64,000 nucleotides of DNA, taken from the NCBI GenBank assembly GCA_033030425.1, contig JAUFSD010000002.1, positions 1,488,001 to 1,552,000 on the forward strand, read 5' to 3'. Numbering within the stretch: the stretch's first letter is position 1; each line of letters starts with the position of its first letter. Below the pieces are notes generated by a model that was not told the origin of the DNA, made no database searches, and saw only the letters and a program-made list of their open reading frames with translations. The translations under genes were made by a program, and so were the position numbers. Of this stretch, positions 35,201 to 47,323 are shown piece by piece. The DNA comes from Verpa conica (Eukaryota; Ascomycota; Pezizomycetes; Pezizales; Morchellaceae).

Positions 35201-37004
35201 GAGTGACAGCGTGGAAGAAGCTGGAAAACTACTAGACCAGTATCTAATGGACAATTTTAGCTTGACCGGATCTGACGAGGAGCTCAAGCGGGCAAGAAAA
35301 GACCACAACCCTCCCGCGCCCACACATGCTCTGGTTATCGATGGTGACGCTCTTAAGGTCGTTCTTGAAGAAGAGCTAAAAATGAGATTTTTGTTGTTGT
35401 GTAAACAGTGTAAGGCTGTTCTTTGCTGCCGTGTCAGTCCTAGTCAGAAGGCTGCTGTGTGTCAAATGGTCAAACAGGGATTGGATGTTATGACTCTCTC
35501 TATTGGTGATGGTTAGTCTTGACTTGTTATTTCTTTGAGAATCCATGAGCTAACTGTATTTTAGGTGCAAATGATGTAGCAATGATTCAAGAAGCCGACG
35601 TCGGTGTTGGTATTGCTGGTGTAGAAGGACGACAGGCTGTCATGTGTTCGGATTATGCCATTGGACAGTTCCGCTACCTTAGTAGGCTTGTACTTGTTCA
35701 TGGTCGCTGGTCTTACCGTAGATTGGCGGAAATGACTGCCAATTTCTTTTACAAGGTTTGCATCCACCGTGTGCTCTGGGCCACCTGAGAATTGTTTCTT
35801 ACAAAAGTATAGAATATTGTGTGGACTTTCGCCTTGTTCTGGTACCAGTTATACAACAGCTTTGACGGATCTTATCTCTTCGAGTACACCTATATTCTCC
35901 TCTACAATCTTGCTTTTACCTCTGTGCCGGTTATCCTTATGGGTATTCTTGATCAAGATGTCGATGATAAAATATCTTTGGCTGTTCCACAGTTGTACCG
36001 TCGTGGTATCTTGCGGCAGGAATGGACACAGTTGAAGTTTTGGTATATAACTATAATTCCTTTTGATCTGAAAAAAACATGAGCTGACCTCCTTTTGTAG
36101 GGTTTACATGATTGATGGTATCTACCAGTCGGTGATTTGTTTCTTCATGACATACTTGCTATTCCATACTGGTGGATTTGCCAGTAGCTCTGGTCGCGAC
36201 CTTAACAGTAGGGAGCTTATGGGCGTTTATGTTGGTTGTTCTACCATTGTTGTTGTCAACAGCTACGTTTTGATGAACCAGTTCCGGTGGGATTGGCTTT
36301 TTGTCCTTATCGTGGTTCTCAGTATCTTGCTGATTTGGCTCTGGACTGGTATCTATTCGGCTTTCACCGCAAGTGGTGCATTCTACAAATCTGCGGACCA
36401 TGTCTACGGAGCAATATCCTTCTGGGCTACAACGTTCCTCACAGTTATGGTCTGCCTCATTCCCCGTTTTTCTGCCAAGGTTATTCAGAAGCTCTACTTC
36501 CCCCGCGATATCGACATTATCCGCGAACAGGTGCGCCTTGGAAGCTTCAAGCACCTTTACCAAGCGCCTGAAGGCGGTCCGATATCTCCAGCATCTTCAA
36601 CTGCTTCCTCGGAGCTCATTATAAAGCCATCGCCCAATCATACCTATGTCCAAGACGATGATCGGAGACCAATATATCCCCCCAGCGTTGCGCCGACCGC
36701 TACAACGGTAGGCAAGCGTGCTAGTGGGAACGGCAGTAATGGATCAGATGGGTCGGGTTATACTGGGACAGGAACATTCACCCCTCATAGATATTCCATG
36801 GATACAGGTCGACCAAGACCTAGCATGGATCGTGCAAGACCGAGTATGGATCGGGTCAGGATGTCGCTCGATCTTCATAGACCGGCGAGAGCTAGCTTTG
36901 AGGTTACAAACGATTTCACGTCTGCAGCAATGTTGGCAAGAATGGAGTCCTCTCACTCAGCGCCGAGAAGGCAGTCGATGTTGGGAGACGAAATCCATCG
37001 ATGA
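32205..37004 (+). CDS. P4-type ATPase, phospholipid flippase of the Dnf1/Dnf2 (DnfA) group
   Basis: Moves aminophospholipids or phosphatidylcholine from the outer to the cytosolic leaflet, at the plasma membrane or in late secretory membranes. Six exons: 32205-32627, 32691-33761, 33828-35511, 35565-35755, 35813-36042, 36101-37004; 1500 residues. Visible motifs: [14 protein letters not shown] in the first membrane segments; LDGETNLK, the P4 form of the A-domain TGES; the phosphorylation site [13 protein letters not shown] near residue 613; [11 protein letters not shown] and KGADSIIY in the N-domain; [19 protein letters not shown]; and GDGANDVAM, split by intron 3. An insert of about 100 Ser-rich residues before FYGNIIDP is typical of Dnf1/2 rather than Drs2. 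The tail repeats RPSMDR-like units. A long CT-rich leader precedes it. Confidence 0.96.
36820..36887 (+). repeat. Short imperfect repeat in the flippase tail (RPSMDR units)
   Basis: Within the coding sequence the units [15 protein letters not shown] and VRMSLDL follow one another, each with an Arg-x-x-Ser core. This is a plausible set of basophilic kinase sites (inference), as flippase tails are often phosphoregulated. Confidence 0.5.
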
Positions 37005-39745
37005 AAATGAAGTGACTGTCGTAGCTCATGGATCGTTGCGAGATAATGTATAGTGTAGGGAAAGGGATTGAAGGACATTCTATAGATAGAGATGGAAAGG
37101 CATAGTAGTTATGGGTCATTGTTATTTGCTTGGGTGGTTTAGGGTGATTTCTATTATTTCTCTTTTTGCTTCATTTTCTTACGCTACTATTGCCTTGATT
37201 GGAGAAAATTTTGCTGGGAGAAGCTCCGATCTTTTCTTGTTACTCTTTTTTTCTGAGCGGTTGGTTGGCGTTCTCTTTTTTGGGGGTTGTTTTTCTCTTT
37301 TTTTCAAGGGTCTATATTTTTCTGTTTTACGGTATCTTATAGGTTGAGAGCTTAGCTTTACGCTGAAATTCATTTTTGGGAATTTTCACTATATTTTCAC
37401 CTATCTCTCTGCTCTGATCGATCCTTGCCTTGTCCACTTTTCTTTTCTATTCTTGTTCAGCTTGTTGTACTTGCCTCTATTTTCTTACCCTTTCTACAAC
37501 TTTTACTTTATTTTAAGCAGATATATATATATATTCGCTACTAGCCCATAATCTTCTTTAACTGTCTCTGGTTGACTCTAGCCTGGCTGACTGTCCCGTT
37601 CTCTTGTTTATGACTTTTAGTTTTTTTTTTTTGATCTAATGTACTTGTTTATTTTGCCTTTTGGTTGTTGAGAGATCGTGCAGATGTAGTAGTGCATTAG
37701 GAGGGTTACGTGGTAAATTTGATATGGCTTGAGTGAAGGTGATTGATGGAACGGAAATTCATTTTCGCTTTTTTATGTATGTAGGTAGTTCATTTTAGCT
37801 GTTTTTATATCTAACTGAGGAGAATTTCCCCCCCTCTTCATGTGCCTGTGATCCTGTATGATAAATGTCTATGAAAAGCTTTTTCCTTTCTAACCTGTCA
37901 GTCGCTATGTACTCAGGGGGGGAGTCCTCATGTTCTCACTCGTCTCTAGCTCTGCTGAATTAGTATAGGTCGTCCTTATCTATCCATATCAAGTGACTAC
38001 CACCCACGTGTACTGGCAGCGGGTTATTTTTAACCATGCTAGCATATATCTAAGGCAATTCTGTCCTCACATGGATTCCCGATGTCGGATTTACCCTATG
38101 GTAGTAGTTAGGGGGGTGGTGTAGAGGTTGAGGGTTCTTGGAATAGGTACGTACATGCATAGGGCGGGGGTCCAATAAAGACCATGACAGCCCTGTCATA
38201 CTCGCGTTAGCCCCCCAGCCGTCATGCGCTGTTCACCTCGGTCAAATACCCTGGTGTAATAGGACTGAGTGAGTGACTCTCGGTCAGTATTGTGTACTTC
38301 GTGTACTTGCGTCACGTACAGGCTTGAGTATTATCCTGCTACTTGGTTGTAGGTGGGTTCTGCTGTTGGGTGTGGATATATGTTAGTTCAGTTCCCTGGT
38401 AAAATAGCCAATTGTGATCCGATTAGTGGTTCATAAGAATTACCATACGGTAAAGACTAAAATGCACTTCAAGTTATTTGTACAGTAGTCGGGAGAGTAG
38501 GGTTATTTATCCAAGATACATAGAGTATGCACAGTTTAAGGGCTCTAGTGCCGGAAACCCGGCAATGTACGACGTCGCTATAGGCCAATAAGATCTTAAA
38601 CGAGGACGTTTAGAGATGTTTATATCTTTATTATTGTCTCACTATTATTTCCTACTAGTATCTATTGTTATTGTCTAATGTTACTATCGATCTTGGCGGG
38701 GACTTCAAGGAGTATATATTTGCTTGGCTGTATATACTCTCCTCCACTACTTAAGTTTGGCACCTGAGTACTTAACTCTGGTGTAGTGACACCGCTACAA
38801 CTTGTACCCAGATGCTAAACTTTATTTTTTGGCAAATACATAAAACGTCGTCAACACCATCGAGTAGTCCACCTCGGTATGTAGTGTACTCAATCCCACA
38901 ACACCTATACTATCTCATATTCGATATCCGGTAATGTCTACAATCTTTATCTTAAATATGATAAATCCACGTATCATGAATCAAAAATAGTAAATGCAAT
39001 CCACAGTTATGTAGGTAGGAACTCACTGTTCTAGAGGAATCGCGTGCGATGTGGGGTTAATCTATATACTCATAAGCAAATATATATATAAGCGTGAGTT
39101 TCAGGGCCGCGCAAAAAGGTATTCATCTAATAGCACCAAATACAGTAAAATATATCTTATATAACCCTGTGAGAGAGTTTCTTAGGCAGTATGCTTTTAA
39201 TAAACAAAACCGCCAAATATGCCTAGAGTTCAGATAACTCAGGGCAGGAATTCGGTGAGTTGGAGTCCCAGTATTTTTCAACGGGCAACCTGTTCATCCT
39301 AATCCCAAGGACCGGATACTTATAGTAGGTAGTTCTTATAGGGCCTATAGACCCAGGGTTAGGGCTTTATAGAAGTGCAAACAGTGATAGGATCTAGGGT
39401 TGTATCAACATGAACTGAGGCAGGCAAGAGGTCTTCCCTATTTGAGCTCTATAATTATTACTTTACCGTTGCAAATATATTTGGATAGGCTTGTGAATAT
39501 CCCCCCCCTCATTTCGGCTGTGCTATGCTGTGCTAGATTTGGGGGAACTGGCATAGATCGATGGTGCAGAACCAAGAGGCTCCCAGCGATTAGCGTACCG
39601 TACCCCTACTTTAAGCCGCAGATGGTGGGGTGGTAGCGCCGCCAAGATTTCGCAAAAAAAAGTCGAATTGAACTTCAACCTCCCCTAAGCTGTAGCCCTC
39701 GTAAAAGGAACAATCAACAGACCAGCAAATTACTTCCAGCCCAGC
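37005..39745. other. Long intergenic spacer
   Basis: About 2.7 kb. It starts with the T-rich 3' flank of the flippase gene (37130-37520) and continues as AT-rich DNA with short TA-microsatellites (37521-37535, 39078-39092). No gene, RNA gene or transposon was recognised. Confidence 0.5.
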
Positions 39746-42182
39746 ATGGTTAAACGAAAGAGAGCCGGGCTTGTAAAGCTCAATAATCTGTACTATCCCC
39801 CCTAAAAATCTTCTAAATAATGTTCTCTAGACTAATTAATTCCTCTATAGGCCTATGCTACAGAACCTCATTCGCCGAGACCCACCGTCCTACCGTGAAG
39901 AATTCGTTCTCCAATACCGCCACTATGAATCGCAGCGTGACATCTTCATGTCGCAGCCCGATGGCAGTGAATGCCAAACTTTTATCGAGTTAATTGGGTT
40001 CATGTCGAATGTTTGTAGTTCCTTCCCGGACCTGACCCAGAACTTTCCAAGTGATCTCGCCGGATTGCTCTTGAAGGGTCACAATGTGCTGAACCCTGAC
40101 CTGAGGGAGAAACTGGTACAAAGCTTGGTGCTGCTGAGGAACAAGGATGTCATTGCATCGACTACGCTATTACAAACCTTGTTTCCGGTCTTGACGACTA
40201 CTCAGTCCAAGGCTTTGAGGTCGCAGATCTACACTACCGTTGTGTCGGATATTAGAAACGCAAACTCAAAGACAAAAAACCATAGACTTAATAAAACGGT
40301 ACAGACTGTTTTGTTTGGGCTTGTCGAGGCTGGGAAGGATGATCGTATGTCAACCTCGGGGCTTTGGGCGGTCAAGTTGACAAGGGAACTGTGGAAGCGC
40401 CGTGTATGGGACGATGCCAGGACCGTCGAAATTATGAAGGAGGCTTCTTTAAGTGCAAACCCAAAGGTCATGAGTGGAAGTGTTAGGTTTTTCCTCGGTG
40501 TCGACCAGGAGATGGAGGAGGCAGAAGATAGTGATGATGATGACGAAATCGACATTAACCAGATAAAACATCAAGCGGGTATCAACAAGAAGACAAACAA
40601 GAAAAAGAGACGAGTTGACAGGGCGTATGCTACGCTTAAGAAGGTTTGTTTCTATATAGTAAATACTATCTCTATCCCTAGACAGTAACTAACCTCACAT
40701 AACCCATCTACAGAAAGAAAAAAATAAAAACAAGCCCCACCCACTAAATTTCTCCGCCCTACACCTCCTCCATGATCCGCAAGGCTTCGCTGAAAACCTC
40801 TTCTCTAAACACCTATCCCGCTCCAGTACAAAGCTTAGTATCGAACACAAACTCCTCGTACTACAGCTTGTATCCCGTTTGATTGGTCTACATAAACTGA
40901 GCGTTTTGGGCATTTACTCATACTTACTGAAGTACCTAAGTCCACGACAGCAAGATGTGACGCACTTTCTTGCATGCACTGCACAGGCTTCCCACGATCT
41001 AGTACCGCCAGATGTACTAGAGCCCATTGTTAAGAAGATTGCCGACGAGTTCGTATCTGAGGGTGTAGCATCCGAGGTTGCGACTGCTGGGTATGCAGTG
41101 TTCACTCCCACAATAGTTATTAAATACTAATTTCTTTTCCTTATCACAGTCTCAATAGTATACGTGAAATATGTGCCCGTGCCCCATTGGCGATGAATGC
41201 AACACTCTTACAAGACTTGACGGAATACAAAGGTTCTAAGGATAAGGGTGTCATGATGGCCGCTCGAGGTCTTATCGGATTATACCGTGAGGTTGCACCA
41301 GAAATGTTGAAGAAGAAGGATAGAGGAAAGTCAGCAACAATGGGTATGAAGAATCGAGAGGCTCTCAGATTCGGTATCGAGAAGGAGGGTGAAATCGAAG
41401 GTTTGGAACTGCTAGAACAATGGAAAGAGGAACAGAGAGCTCTTAGGAGGGCAGCGAAAGGATTGGATAGTGATGCTGAAGGCAATGAGGAGGAGGAGGA
41501 GGAAGATTGGGGCCAGTGGGAGGTCGAGGAAGAGGATAGTGATGATGACGGAACGGGTTGGATCAACGTCGACAGCGATAACGAGATTGAAATCAGTGAC
41601 TCTGAAGATGAAACTGAGAAAAAGCCCCGGAAGAAATCCAAGAAAGCAGACGAAGAGGGGAAAGATGGAAAAGATGGGAAAGAAAATGACGCCCCTAAAA
41701 GTGAAGTTACAGAAGAAAAGGTCCAAGAGTTAGAGAAGAAGCTTTCAACTCTTGCAACAACTCACATCCTCACCCCCGCCGATTTTGCAAAGCTTGCCGA
41801 GCTACGTACCCAAGCAGGCCTTGACAAGATACTCGGCACGAGTAAAAATAGTGGCAAACGTCACACTAATCGTGCGCCAATTACCAACGAAGATGCAGTC
41901 GACGTGCTCACCATTCAAGGTCCTGCGAAACGTGGTAAAACAGATAAAGAGGCTCGTCTTGCGGCAGCAGCGGAGGGTAGAGAAGACCGTGATAAATTCG
42001 GGTCAAAGAAATCGAAACATGCAGAAAAACTCCATAGTACGACGAACAAGGAGAAAGCAAGGAAGAAGAATTTCTTGATGACGGTAAGGAAGGCAAAGGG
42101 AAAACAGAAGAGGAGTTTAGTAGAGAAGCGGAGAGTATTGAAGGCGCATGTGGAGAAGCAGAAGAAGTCGAAGAGGCATTAG
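39746..42182 (+). CDS. SDA1 homologue (60S ribosomal subunit biogenesis/export)
   Basis: Nucleolar protein needed for maturation and export of pre-60S particles. Four exons: 39746-39789, 39851-40643, 40714-41090, 41150-42182; 748 residues. The short first exon gives [15 protein letters not shown] and joins to [18 protein letters not shown], the conserved start of the family. HEAT-like helices follow ([15 protein letters not shown], [20 protein letters not shown]), then [20 protein letters not shown] and [15 protein letters not shown]. The last exon is very acidic ([20 protein letters not shown]) and then very basic, ending [13 protein letters not shown], which should act as a nuclear/nucleolar signal. 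Length and order match known SDA1 proteins. Confidence 0.95.
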
Positions 42183-43091
42183 AACTATGATTCGCCTTGT
42201 GGGAATCTTTTTTTGTTCTTTGTTAAAGCTTTTAAAGATTTCTATTTTATAGGAGGTTTTTTATATATATTTTTCGAAATTTATAGTTAAACATACAAAA
42301 GGCATAATTTACTATTTATTTGGCATATTTTGTTGGGAATGCTTTATTGACTAAAGAAAAGAGCGATCATTCATAAATAGATGTATATACAAGTCCAATA
42401 TACATAGTTCTCAGTTCCTTTAGGTCATAGTTTTTACTACATACTAGATTTTATACTCAGAACAATAAAAATCACTTGATATAAAAATAAAAATAAAAAT
42501 AGTTCTCAGTTCCTTGAAAATCTGATGGCATGCACCCGCACCCACCGGTTTCTACTATTTCTAAAGTATGTCAAATTAACGGTAAAGTATACTCGAGTAG
42601 ACTGAGTAGATTCCGGGCCTGCTAATCATATAGCTAACTAACACTCTAAAAACAAAGTCAAAGCTCATCTAGCTATGGCTAGAGCGAAGACTATAATTAT
42701 AGATTATAGTCAAGCCTCGAGTCACTCGAACGAAACAGATCCGCACGAGTACAAGATAAGTCTAGCGGGTGCTTTTCGACAATTTTTTTGTAGTCAAGCA
42801 TTCGTGAAATACGGAAGTTATCAATTGAAACCAGCTGAACCAAGAGTATCTCTATGACCTGAAACAAAGTTAACTTTAAATATCAATAGATAGAACCGGA
42901 ACTCCAGAAACCAGTCGCTAAAGTTACTAAATCTTTAAGCTATTTGTAATTTCAGGTAATCGAGTGAGATCCTATGCCCAAATTTGCTTTGTCCCTATAA
43001 TATACGATTCCCTTTTCCTTTCCCCAGTACTACACATCTCTTCCATTTTAGTGATATAACCCCCTCTCAAAAAAACGTTACTCAACTATCG
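42183..43091. other. Intergenic spacer with a 17-bp direct repeat
   Basis: 3' flanks of two convergent genes. The sequence ATAGTTCTCAGTTCCTT occurs at 42404-42420 and again at 42499-42515, and an (ATAAAA)-type run lies at 42481-42500. No gene was seen. Confidence 0.5.
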
Positions 43092-44533
43092 CTATGCTTT
43101 ATAGGTCTCTGCGAACTCCTTGATATGCGCCGTGAGTTTATCTACTGCTTCCTCAGTGATAGAGTTGTCTAAATCAAAAAACAATAAAATAATTAGATGT
43201 CTCACCACCAAAAATAAAAACAAGCAAAACAGAGGATCGATGAGGTACGGGGGTCTCACAATTGCTAATTCTAATGCCACCGACACTACGATGCCCCTTC
43301 AGCCCAGTCATCCCACGTTTCTCAGCAAGGGAGACGAATTCCTTCTCTAGACCATCACCGAGGATACGGTAGCAAATGTTCATGCGTGACCTAGAACCCG
43401 GTGCAGTAACTATCTGATAGACTTTTGGTGACTCCTCGAGGGCTGCATATAGTTTATCACCTATAGTTGTAAGTTATTTGTTAGAGCGTACTTTAGGGAA
43501 AGGTTATCGAGTTGAGAAAGAGAAAAATACATACTCTTCTTCCCAGAAATCTCTTCCTGTTTCTCGATACCACCGCCAGCAATAAGATCCTTCATAACCT
43601 CTCCGGCGATCCAAACATCGAAGATCGGTAGGGTATTATAGAGCGAACCATTCTTCGCGAGGGTCTTATAGTCCATCATTATAGGCGGGATAGGAAGGCC
43701 AAGGACACGCTGAGTCTTGATCGTTGGCTGATGCGCCAGAATCTCGCTACGGAGAATAACCATTGTTAGGCCCGTCGTGCCAACATTTTTTTGCGCGCCG
43801 GCCTATTAAAATCAGAAAAATATTCCATGAGGGGGGACCCGGGAAGACTCACAAATATCAGTGCGTACTTTTTAACGTCAACCTTTCTGCTCAAAATATT
43901 ACTACTCATATCACAAACAACCAGCCTCTCCGTACCATCCCCCAACACAGTTGGGAAAGCTGGGAACTCGACACCGTCAACAGTCTCATTATCACATAAA
44001 TAAGTAAAAATACTCTTTTCCTTCTCCATAAGCTTCCATTCATTCTCTTCAGGAATCTTCCCATACTTCCCACCATTCGCCAGCTTCGCGTTAATGGCAA
44101 CATTTACCATCTCCTCTCCCACCAGTCTTGAAGCCTCCTCACTTGCCTTCTGACTCCACACTCCAGTAACAAGGTAGTCGATCTTAGCATTATTGATTTT
44201 CTGACGTACTGCCTCGAGATCATTGTTTGACTTTTCGAGCTCCCGCTGTACCCAGTATCCAAAGAGGTTATACACCACGCTTGAGAATTGGGTTGTTCCT
44301 CCACCTTGCATAAATATAATTGAGTATTCGTCCGGAACAGACAGGAGTGATTTCAAGGAATCTGAGGCATCAGTGACAATTTTTCCGCAGAGGGCTGAAC
44401 GGTGGGAATGTTCAGCGAGACCGAGACCGGTAGATTCATGGTTTAGGATAGAAACGGATGCACGAGAAAGTACAGAGGTTGGAAGACGTGCAGGACCGGC
44501 TCCGAAGTGATAAATTTCCTCGCGGGTAGGCAT
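43092..44533 (-). CDS. Phosphoserine aminotransferase (SER1/serC type)
   Basis: PLP enzyme converting 3-phosphohydroxypyruvate and glutamate to phosphoserine and 2-oxoglutarate, step two of serine synthesis. Four exons: 43853-44533, 43535-43802, 43260-43460, 43092-43168; 408 residues. It opens with IYHFGAGPARLPTSVL, then ESTGLGLAEHSHRS (substrate pocket), the PLP-phosphate loop IFMQGGGTTQFSSVVYN, CDMSSNILSRKVDV, and the Schiff-base lysine in AGAQKNVGTTG, which begins exon 2. PIPPIMMDYKTLAKNGSLYN and the C-terminal GLKGHRSVGGIRISNYNSIT are equally conserved. All key residues are intact. The start codon is the first ATG and fits the family. Confidence 0.96.
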
Positions 44534-45230
44534 TGTGGATTGTGTAGGGGTTGAAAGGCTCTTGCTGAAGCAGGATATACAGTTCCTGAAAGTATATATT
44601 AAGTCAGTTCACAGGTGAAATTCTCGTTTATAAGCCTAAACTGAGTCACAAGCCCTGTGAGAAGATTTTTCTAATACCAAAGTTCCTATATAAGGATTCT
44701 GCCGCTTCTCTGGGTGAATTTAAGGAATCCAAGGGACCGAGAGAAAAATTTGAGCCGAATCATGACATCGATATTTGAGTCACTACGCCCCGCCTTCACC
44801 CCACGACGACATCCATGCTTGTAGCGTTATCTGATCATGCGGGCCCCTAATCTAAAGTAGTCGCAGAGCCTCACCCATGAGATGAAAATTGATACATATT
44901 GACCTCAAAATCATTAAAACAGCAAAATTCAATTACACGTTTCTACATGGCATATCATTCATCTAAATACCGTACATAAAAATCTCCATTGACCCCTTCG
45001 CTTCTTTACACAGGCCCGAGTACATTTCAAAGCAACGATGATGGTTCTTCTGATGTCTGGAGGATTTGTTAGTTGCGTCACAGGAGATCCTAGAGAAATG
45101 AAGAATCTCTTCACTAGCGAGCTCAAATTTCTTCTTAACAGTCACCGTCCTTCCTCTCCAAGGAAAGGAGGGATTAAGCATACTAAAAAAAAAACACCTT
45201 CAGGATCACAATAGAAATACAATAAAAAGA
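44534..45230. other. Intergenic spacer
   Basis: Promoter side of the aminotransferase gene and 3' flank of malate synthase. A minus-strand frame of 72 codons at 44963-45181 begins 50 nt past the malate synthase stop; it has three cysteines and no recognisable family, so it is more likely 3'-UTR. Confidence 0.45.
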
Positions 45231-47323
45231 CTACAGTTTCGCCGCAGTACTACCCACCGTCACAATCTCATTATACAGCAGTGTCGTCAAGAAGTCCGCG
45301 TACTCTTCGCCTGTGATCTGGGTTGCAAAGTATCTTGAAGCGAGATGGTACTTGTTCCCTTGTGGCGCTTTGCTAGATAGCTTCTCAGTGGCCTCTTTGA
45401 GGAGCTGTAGGTTGTATTCCTTAGTAACCTTCTTACCCTCAGCTGTTGAGATGCCGTGTTTAGCCCATTGCCAGAGCTATTCTTCGTCAGATTGTAACCA
45501 AAGCGCCCGGGAAATGAAAGGAGCAAACCTGAGACCGCGAGACTTCGGCAGTTGCAGCATCCTCCATGAGATAGTTGAGAGGCACACAACCAATTGCGCG
45601 AAGCCATCCCTCCATGTATCCTAGACCAATATCGATATTTTTGCGGATCCCTTCCTCGGTGACCGTCCCGGGCATGTTCATGTTTAGTAGATCATTTGAT
45701 GAGACAGTCACATCCTCCCGGCGCTTGAAGATCTGGTTTGGTGTAGGCATATGCTGGTTAAACACATCTGTAGCAATCTTTGCTAGCGCGGGATGTGCGA
45801 CCCTAGACATCTCATGTCAGCTTTTTCCCCTCTAACCACTTTCTCTTATATAATCAAGGATAAGAGCAAAAACTACCAGGTCCCACTATAAACTCAGTCA
45901 GTAACCATTCATCTCAGAGTATATAGTAACGAGTGACGCACTCATGACCTGCACGAACTTCACGTAGCTTGTCCGCATACACACCCTCCATAGCCTTCTT
46001 GTTTGCTTCGGCATCATCCTTAATAGGAATTTGTGCAGCCATTCCACCCTACTCAAAAATCAATTCACTTCCTAGATTAAATATATTCAGGGATTAATCT
46101 AACCATAGCATGAACGCCTCTACGATGGCAAGTCTTGATCAATAGCTTAACGTATGCTTCCATAAATGTCACAGTCATGGTAACAGCGCTTCTGTCAGGA
46201 AGCACGAACTGCGGGTTATTCCTAAATTTTTTGATGACACTGAAGATGTAATCCCAGCGTCCACAGTTGAGACCTGAGCTGTGCTGACGGAGCTCGTAGA
46301 TAATCTATTCTCAAATTAGTTAATTATCCTCGCCTTCATTCCCCAGGTGAATAAGAAACTCACCTCGTCCATCTCGAAAACAGCTAATATAGTCTCAATC
46401 AACACAGTGCCCCTAATAGTTCCCCTTGGAAGCCCAATTGTATCTTGACCAAGGTTGAAGACATCGTTCCAGAGTCTCGCCTCAAGATGTGATTCCATCT
46501 TAGGTAGGTAGAAGTATGGTCCGTGCCCACTCTCAACAAGTTTCTTTGCATTGTTGAAAAAGTATAGACCGAAGTCGAATAGACCACCAGAGATAGCTTC
46601 ACCGTCAACCACGAAATGCTTCTCATCAAGGTGCCATCCTCGGGGACTATAGTATTTCAAGGAAATAAGTAGATATAACTGTGCCAGAGGTATCGATATG
46701 ACTTACCGGACAATAAGAGTTGGTAATGGCCGATCAGATCGAAGTTTATAGTCCTTGCCATTAAGTTTAAAATCTACCTCCCGGCGGATAGCGTCATAGA
46801 GGTTGACCTGACCATTGACCATGTTATCCCACGTGGGCGAGTTTGAATCTACGATGCAACACCTATTAGTACCTTATCGATAACAACAAACCAAACACTT
46901 TTTAAAACAATAAACACACAGCAACCAATGAAGGTCTACAATAAAGGGGTAAAAATATATACCTTCAAAGTCAGCCATGTAAGTCCATACATCCGAATTC
47001 AACGCATTCACAACCATTTTCCTGTCTGTCGGTCCAGTAATTTCAACCCTTCTGTCTACGAGACCAGGAGCAGGATCCGCTCCTCTCCATGTATCGTCAT
47101 CACGGATATTTTGGGTCTCTGGGAGGAAGGTAGGAAGAACGCCTTTGTCGATTTCAGCCTGGCGGTACACACGACGTTGTAGCAGCTGCTTGCGAGTTGG
47201 GTTGAAGGTCCTATGGAGGGTGCCAAGGAAAGCACAAGCTTCCTTTGTAAGAATCTTGCGGTGACTCTCATTCAGCTTTCCCAATATCTGGACACCTTGA
47301 AGGAGAGATTCTGTAGATGCCAT
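45231..47323 (-). CDS. Malate synthase, peroxisomal/glyoxysomal
   Basis: Glyoxylate-cycle enzyme joining glyoxylate and acetyl-CoA to malate, needed on fatty acids or C2 compounds. Eight exons: 46963-47323, 46707-46848, 46364-46646, 46104-46304, 45942-46048, 45877-45885, 45529-45802, 45231-45476; 540 residues. Conserved blocks: [49 protein letters not shown], the active-site [20 protein letters not shown], and [13 protein letters not shown]. The 9-nt exon TGGGACCTG supplies part of [13 protein letters not shown]; without it the conserved DGTW loop is lost. The protein ends STAAKL, a PTS1 peroxisomal signal of the [SA]-K-L type. Expression is probably carbon-source regulated, by analogy with acuE. 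Confidence 0.95.
45877..45885 (-). other. 9-nt micro-exon of malate synthase
   Basis: The nine bases TGGGACCTG are flanked by AG (TTTATAG) upstream and GT (GTAGTT) downstream on the minus strand. Joined to the GA at the end of the previous exon and the G starting the next, they encode D-G-T-W, exactly the missing residues of the conserved loop. Total coding length is then 541 codons in frame. Confidence 0.85.

Noticed and set aside
44963..45181. 72-codon minus frame after malate synthase
   Set aside because: It starts 50 nt past the stop codon of malate synthase, with no recognisable motif; probably 3'-UTR.
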